Of a stretch of DNA of 64,000 bases, positions 57,491 through 64,000 are shown one piece after another; the first letter of the stretch is position 1; each line of letters begins with the position of its first letter. The translations under genes and the position numbers were made by a program. The stretch lies in the NCBI GenBank assembly GCA_009599575.1, contig VWND01000004.1, forward strand, positions 612,001 through 676,000. The letters are read 5' to 3'. This DNA comes from Blumeriella jaapii (Eukaryota > Ascomycota > Leotiomycetes > Helotiales > Drepanopezizaceae). The notes beneath the pieces are model-generated. The model made no database searches. It was not told the origin of the DNA and saw only the letters and a program-made list of their open reading frames with translations.

Positions 57491-60400
57491 TGTTGGCAAA
57501 GATACCACAGAGGTGATATGTGTAGAATGACGACAAGATGGAAAGACACGAAAGCACGGTTCTTATTGCATGGTCTCGGTCTACTATCTGGAAAAGGGCA
57601 GGCATTTTATATAGACGATCATGTCCCGAACCAACGCCCAGACACTTGGAGGAGTGGTCGTGTTGAAAAAGGAAGAAACCATCACTGAAGCAGTACGATG
57701 CAGAAAGGAATTGTCGTGTTCGTACCGCGAACCCCACCGCTCTTGCACTTGCACTTGAAGATCTCTGATCGGCTTGTAGACTCCAAAATGACCTACATGA
57801 GTCTACCAAAGTCGGACCTGGATGCCCAGAGGCCCAGAGGCCCAGAGGCCCAGACTAGAGCCGTACAGGTCTAGGTGGAATATCCCTCCAATGGCACCCA
57901 AAACTGGCTTTTCTGCGTACTGTACGAAGGAAATATCAGCAGAGCCAAGTGTAGCTAAAGAAGAGGAGGCGAATAGAAACTGCTCAAAGGTCGGCGTGGT
58001 TCGAAACACTTGGCGGCTGCAGCAGGGGAAACACAGCCTCGACGAGATAACCGATTGCCTTGGACAGATGCCAAGGTCTTTGCCGGTATGTTGATACCAG
58101 ATACTGCTTCGGAACCGTCTGCGGCTTGAGGGTCCGTGGCTCGAGAACGCCATGGCCAAGACGGCATCGGCTGCTGATTCCAGTTTAGGATGGCCTGAAG
58201 TCGTCTGTACTTGCATACAGTAGGTAAGCAGAGCTTGGAGTGGGACTTTGGCCAAGACGAGGATCTACAGAAGCTCGAAGATCAACAACGATGGAGAAGT
58301 GCCAGGGCCGAATCGCGAGGTGAGCCTGGTGAGCCTGGTGAGCCTGGTGAGCTCGACGATGTGTGCGACTGTCGAGCCCGCCTCAGAGATCCTACTAGCA
58401 AGACGAGCGCAGAATGAGAGTTTCTCCCCTCACATCTCGGATCGGACGAAAGCATGGAGTCGTGAGCGTTGTGCGTAGAATGTAAGAAATACTTGGGGAA
58501 AAAGTAAATTTGTGCGGGACGTTGATCATCGACCGTGTCGCGATCACATGTTTAGATTCGAAGCGAAGTCTTGGATCGCCTTGGCGGATCCACCAAAACA
58601 CTCTGAGTCCAAACCTCTTTACTCCCTAAGAACCCGATTGCGATATATGTACAGTACAGTCGAGGCATGAGCTCCCAGTCGCTGGATTACTATCTCTCTG
58701 CTAACGTAGGGTCAAATCAACTTTTGAGCAAGTAGGGTCACAATGGATTGCGTCTTTTAAAAGATTGCATCAGCTCAAAGCTCAGCCAAAACACTTTACG
58801 ACATTACAAGAAGATAGACAGTAAAAAGAAGAAGAAATGGAGGATAAAAGTAACACGGCTAGCAGAGAGATTGCCAAGAATCATCGTTTCCTCGTTTAGT
58901 CAGGTGGGGGAACATAGAGATACCGATCCACCAAAACCATCCCAAACTTGACTTCGTGATTGAGAAACATACTATGCCCCCCACGAATCGAATGCCGAAT
59001 CAATCATGCTGCATCGAGATTCACAAGGTAACTCTTTAGATGGCCTTATGACGTACCTAAAAGTGTAATTGATATAATTTACGATTACCCGAGAAGATGG
59101 CCACTAACAAGAGACGAGAAATCAAAAGCAGGTGTCTCTTCACGATGAAAACAGGGACATGAGCGGAGATATCTGCGAGATTACTCCTTTCGAGATTCAA
59201 TAGAAGAGGGGGGCCAAGGATTGGGTAGCAATGCAACGACACAGATCCATCCAACACGTCTTCAAATCCGAATGCGAGACGCAACAGCAGCAGCACATCG
59301 CCCCAACGACACGGATCCATGATATCATGTGAAACGGCTTTCTGCAATCATCATCACCACCAAATCAAGTACGTGCAGACCAGGACACACAATCCCAATC
59401 CCAATCACAACAGATAATCGAAGTAAACAAACAGGTCTCCGAATCCAAACCTTACCAAAACACCCCAGTCCGTGTACGTATATGCACATACACATGCATC
59501 CAACACACAGGAAGGGCCTTAATTCATCATTCAATCATCCGTGCAGCAGAGAAGAGCAGAGCAGAGCAGATAACGGAGTAAGACCCAAGACCAAGACCAA
59601 GACCAAGACCACGATCCATGCATCCAGCGGATACGTACCGATGCAAAGCTATCGCTCACAAAAGGGCTGAACCAACTAACCAATCACCAACCACATCAAT
59701 CAAACCTAACCAAGCGGTCCAAGCCAGAATTCTATCGGTTGGTCGACGGACCGACCGATCGACCAACCGACCGATCGACCGACCGACCGACTGACTGACC
59801 GACCGACGACGGACCGACCCACCGATTGACCCAAAGCCGGATCCGCACTTGCCAAGTCCGAAGCCCAAGTCGCACACTTACAGTACTGTGTACACCTGCT
59901 GTACAGTACTTGTTATACTTTCTCACAAACTCTTTTGTTCGTTTACTCGACCTATGTATAGTAAGTACAGTACAGTTCAATACTATACCTGCCTCCCTAG
60001 ATGTACAGTACCGTACCGTACTCAAACCATACGCAAACCATACCTACCAAACGAAACCAAATCAAGCCAAACCACCTCAAGTCACCCCCCACCAAACCTT
60101 ACCAAACCAACCCCTGCCCCAAAAAAATTCTCCAAACATAAGCACGAACTGAACATGAGCATGGCATTTTCCCGCTTTTGCATCTAGAGCAGGGAGGCAG
60201 GTAGGTGCCTGGCAAGATTGATTCAAGAAGAAACCTAGGATGACTCCCTACCAACCCAAACCGCACCAACTCCTCCTCACCGTACCGTATAAGTGCTTAG
60301 TGAAACTGGGAACCACCGACGGAAAACGCTCATTGATCGAGATCAAGGCGTTGCGTCCACGCGGCGAAAGAAGAGAGTGAGCAGAGATGCGATGGCTCGA

Positions 60401-61015
60401 TGGATCGACGGAAAGTAATCACGCAGACGCCATCCATGACCAGACCAGCTCCTTACAAGGCGCTCGCAACATTCATCGATGGAAAAGAAATTGACGTAGG
60501 AGTGGAAGGTTGGGTGGAGAGACCGTAGCGTTCTAGAAACGTTATGGTACTGTGCTACGGAAAGAATAAGCGCTTCTAAATATATGCTGTATGACAGGAG
60601 GCGCCATTTGGGAGCTACTGTACTGTACTAACAACTTCTTTAAACGAGTTGCCAGTAGGGTCACGTTGCTACGCGGCGGCGTTGCACGTGACCGTGCACG
60701 CTAGATCCGAGGCGTAATCATATTCTCTCGACACATAGCTGGTCATTCACTTAAACGCTAGCAATTCCAAACGATTGCACGTTTGAAACCAGTGTATACA
60801 CGCCCTCTTTGGTGAAACCAAGACTTCACCTATGTACAGTATAACACTCACTCACTTACTCACTTGATCATTCACTTACTCACTCATTTACTCACTCACT
60901 CACTCACTCACCCCACCTAAGCATGTACAATACAATATAATACAATACAATACAGCACAGCACAGCAAAGTATGTACAATTCCTTACCTACCTCCCTCCC
61001 TCCCTCCCTCCCTAC
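57491..61015. other. right-hand intergenic region, microsatellite-rich
   Basis: No gene supported. Contains tandem GCCCAGAG (57826-57853), GAGCCTGGT (58319-58352), ACCAAG (59582-59612), an ACCG/ACCA array (59735-59815), ACTC repeats (60845-60912) and ACAAT repeats (60925-60955), with GTACAGTACTGTAC words at about 58648, 59881-59910, 59963-60015 and 60618-60630. Confidence 0.6.
59735..59815. repeat. ACCG-rich tetranucleotide array
   Basis: About 80 bases of ACCG with GACC, AACC and GACT variants. Imperfect, so probably old. Confidence 0.85.
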
Positions 61016-62572
61016 ACGTGCTGTACATACAGAACATACAGTACATACAGTACATACAGTCCGCACAATAAAAACATACTCTATTCTACATACTCTACCA
61101 CAGCACACACATACAGTACATACAGCACAGTACAGTACATACAGAACATACCATACCATCCACACTCCAACCAACCCCACCAACCCTCCCAAACACAAGC
61201 CCAAAGAAAACCCCAACAACCAACATAACATAACGTTTTGCCCCTTTTCCCCCACATCAACACCATCAAGTACATACACTAAGCAGGGTTACAGCTCAAG
61301 ACCGGATCTAGGAATAGCCCCTCCCTCCTCCCTCCCTACAGTACCCACGAGAAGGTCATTTATTGTACCCCTTTCTCCCCACCCCCCCCCACCACCCCCA
61401 CCTCAGGGGCAGCCAAGGTAGACGCGATTCAGCCAAGCTAGAGAGAGTACTGTAGGTATAACCACAGCCAAGCCAAATTCAAGCCAGATTCCACGCCACA
61501 TACACATTTCTACATATACACACACACACACATACAGTACAGCACAGTACCGTACCACAACGCAGCAAACCCGGTTCGCTTTTCTCGACATGCCTTGTCT
61601 TCACTGTACTGTACACAGAACATACTGACTGCTCACTCCCAATCGCATCACAGTATAATACAGCACAGCATAGCACAGCACAGCACAGCACACCGAGATG
61701 CAAAAACACATCAACGCGATCTTACGTACAATACATACATACATACATACATACATACACACATACAATACCCCGCAAAGAGTCATCGGGACCCTCCTAC
61801 ATACATACAGTACAGTACAGTACAGTAGCTAGCAGCCAAGATATCCATCCATCCATCCATCCAGCGCAGCCCAGCAAAAAACCCGCTCGTTTCAGGATTT
61901 CAAAGCTCTCTCTCGCCGCATTTCGCCACCTTTCTGCACCCTCTCATACAGTATGAATATCCAATTATATCTACAGCATTATATTACTATCCTATCTTGT
62001 AATCTAATCTAATAAACAGTAGTATATCATTCCAAATAGAAAAACCGAGCTTTGGATCGTTTGTAATGTTTTCAGTTCCAAAGCGAGCACATCTGATTCA
62101 TCCTACCTACCTACAGCACCTAGGTACCGAGTTTACTTGCGCGCGGTAGGTAGTCCTCGCTTACTGTACGTCTATTTTCTCTGGTTCTCCTGCTGTCGCT
62201 GCCGGGATAGGGTCGCAGTGGCTTTTTGGCAACGTACTGTACATATACACATACATACACATACACACACACACATATACATACCACAGTACAGCACAGT
62301 ACAGTATAAGCGAAAATAGGATTTCCCAAAAAGCAAATTAAGAAAAGAAAAGTAAAAAAAGAAGAAAAGAAGAAAAGAGAAAAAACGAGGCAGGCAGTGA
62401 GAAAGCCATGAATAACGGAAGAGCAAAATATACTGTATTATGTACTGTACCGTATGTAATAGAAAAACACACATACAAATACATATACATACATTTCGCC
62501 GGTGACGCGGTGACGCGAAAAGAGGTTGGGATCTGGCTTGGCTGGGCTTGGCTTGGCTGGGCTGGCTGGCTG

Positions 62573-62607
<35 letters not shown>

Positions 62608-62835
62608 GGGCTGGCGGGCTGTGATAGAATAGAGAGAGATCTGGCTGGGCTGGATTGCGTCTATATACAGTACTGTACTGTACTGTACTGTACAATACTG
62701 TGTACTGTACCTTGGCTGCCCAGGGAGGGGAAAGGGGGGGAGGGGGGTGTAATGGCTTTCTGACGGGGAGGGTGCGGTGCTGTGTTTGCTGTATGGTGCG
62801 GTGCGGTGCGGTGCGGTGCGGTGCGGTGCGGTGCG
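61016..62835. other. mosaic of simple repeats
   Basis: No coding segment supported. Successive tracts: ACATACAGT repeats (61021-61150), pyrimidine-rich stretches (61320-61400), AGCAC repeats (61660-61690), ATAC repeats (61730-61765), ATCC repeats (61842-61862), ATACAC repeats (62240-62285), GGCT repeats (62535-62628), CTGTACTGTA (62667-62690) and GTGCG repeats (62785-62838). Confidence 0.75.
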
Positions 62836-64000
62836 GTGCCTTCCACTTACAGTATGTACTTACAGTACTTACAGGACACACGGTATAATACACACAGTAC
62901 AATATATACTTACGGTACCTACCTACAGTACAGTACCTTCCACTTACAATACATATCGTGTGATACATACCTATAGTACAGTACTTTCCATTTACAATAC
63001 AGTACACACAGTACAGTACACACAGTACAGTACACACAGTACAGTACACACAGTACAGTATATACTTACGGTACCTACCTACAGTACAGTACTTTCCATT
63101 TACATTACAATACACACAGTACAGTATATACGGTACCTACCTACAGTACAGTACAGTACCTTCCACTTACAATACACATAATACACACAGTACAGTACAC
63201 ACAGTACAGTACACACAGTACAGTACACACAGTACAGTACTTTCCACTTACATTACAGTACACACAGTATAGTACTTTCCACTTACAATACACACAGTAC
63301 TTACAATTCACACAGTACAACAAACACAGTACAGTACACACGGTACAGTACACACAGTACAGTACACATAGTACATAAAATACATACAGTACAGTACACA
63401 CGGTACAGTACACACAGTACAGTACACACAGTACAGTACACACAGTACAGTACACACAGTACAGTACACACAGTACAGTACTTTCCATTTATATTACAAT
63501 ACACACAGTACAGTACTTTCCATTTACAATACACACAGTACAGTACACACAGTACAGTATATATAATACAGTACACACAGTACATTACATATATTACAAT
63601 ACAGTACCTTCCACTTACAATACACACAATACACACAGTACAGTATATATAATACAGTACACACAGTACATTACATATATTACAATACAGTACCTTCCAC
63701 TTATAATACACACAGTACACACACAGTACAGTACACACAGTACAGTACACACAGTACAGTACCTTCCATTTACAGTATATACCTACAGTACCTACAGTAC
63801 CTTCCATTTACAGTACACACAGTTCAGTACCTTCCACTTACATTACAATACATACAGTACTTACAGTACTTTCCATTTACATTACAGTACACACAGTACA
63901 GTACCTTCCACTTACAGTACATACAGTACAGTACACACAGTACCTTCCATTTACAGTACACACTTACAGTACTTATAATACATACCTACAGTATTTACAG
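62836..64000. repeat. long GTAC/ACAC satellite-like array, continues past the window
   Basis: About 1.16 kb made almost only of ACAGTACACACAGTACAGTAC-like words, interspersed about every 60-130 bases with CCTTCCACTTACAATAC or CTTTCCATTTACA. The array reaches the last base, so its right border is not seen. Frames read through it on the minus strand (Tyr-Cys-Val-rich) are artefacts of the repeat. Confidence 0.95.

Noticed and set aside
62438..63807. Two long Tyr/Cys/Val-rich minus-strand frames
   Set aside because: Translations of the GTAC/ACAC satellite; no start context, domain or codon structure.
62836..64000. Telomere
   Set aside because: No TTAGGG/CCCTAA-type repeat; units are GTAC/ACAC words.

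Overview
The window is nuclear DNA of a filamentous ascomycete (Pezizomycotina). The evidence is the gene set: a velvet regulator, an Egh16-type secreted protein, a PHD/MYST acetyltransferase, a fungal Zn2Cys6-like factor, ERG27 and several fungal transporters. Introns are short (about 45-115 bases), with GT-AG ends and CTAAC/CTGAC-like branch sites. Class and species cannot be fixed from the sequence alone. About 18 genes can be supported. I rebuilt most of them by hand from several exons, and three (LSM3, a complex I subunit, the Egh16-like gene) are spread over such small exons that a simple ORF scan does not show them.

Layout. 1-5.1 kb: the 3' part of a CorA-type ion channel gene, a phi-like glutathione transferase and a metallophosphoesterase, all on +. 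5.7-16.7 kb: an aprataxin-like DNA repair hydrolase, an unknown three-exon gene, a GTPBP1-type GTPase, LSM3 and a PIF1-type helicase carrying an RNase H1 N-terminal domain, all on -. 18.1-28.1 kb: a DAL5-type transporter, a TauD/TfdA dioxygenase and a Zn2Cys6-like regulator, all on +. 28.7-33.9 kb: a conserved unknown gene and a secreted Egh16-like gene, both on -. 36.0-42.0 kb: a SAS3-type acetyltransferase (-), a divergent NDUFA1-like complex I subunit (+) and an unknown acidic protein (-). 45.2-46.7 kb: a velvet factor (-). 53.1-57.5 kb: ERG27 and a DHA1-type MFS transporter (-). No further gene could be supported between 57.5 and 64.0 kb.

The genes are mostly independent housekeeping, chromatin, transport and stress functions; I see no clear biosynthetic cluster. 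The 18-28 kb block (transporter, 2-oxoglutarate dioxygenase, Zn2Cys6-like factor on one strand) could be a small catabolic module, but that is inference.

Two features cut across the window. First, five otherwise well-preserved genes need one-base frame corrections (seven in all), six of them at short homopolymers or doublets, and the corrected lengths always become multiples of three; this looks more like consensus errors than gene death. Second, the self-complementary word built on GTACAGTAC/GTACTGTAC is scattered through intergenic DNA, was not noticed inside the gene models, and expands into an array of about 1.2 kb at the right end of the window. The most unusual gene structure is a 4-base microexon in the complex I subunit gene.
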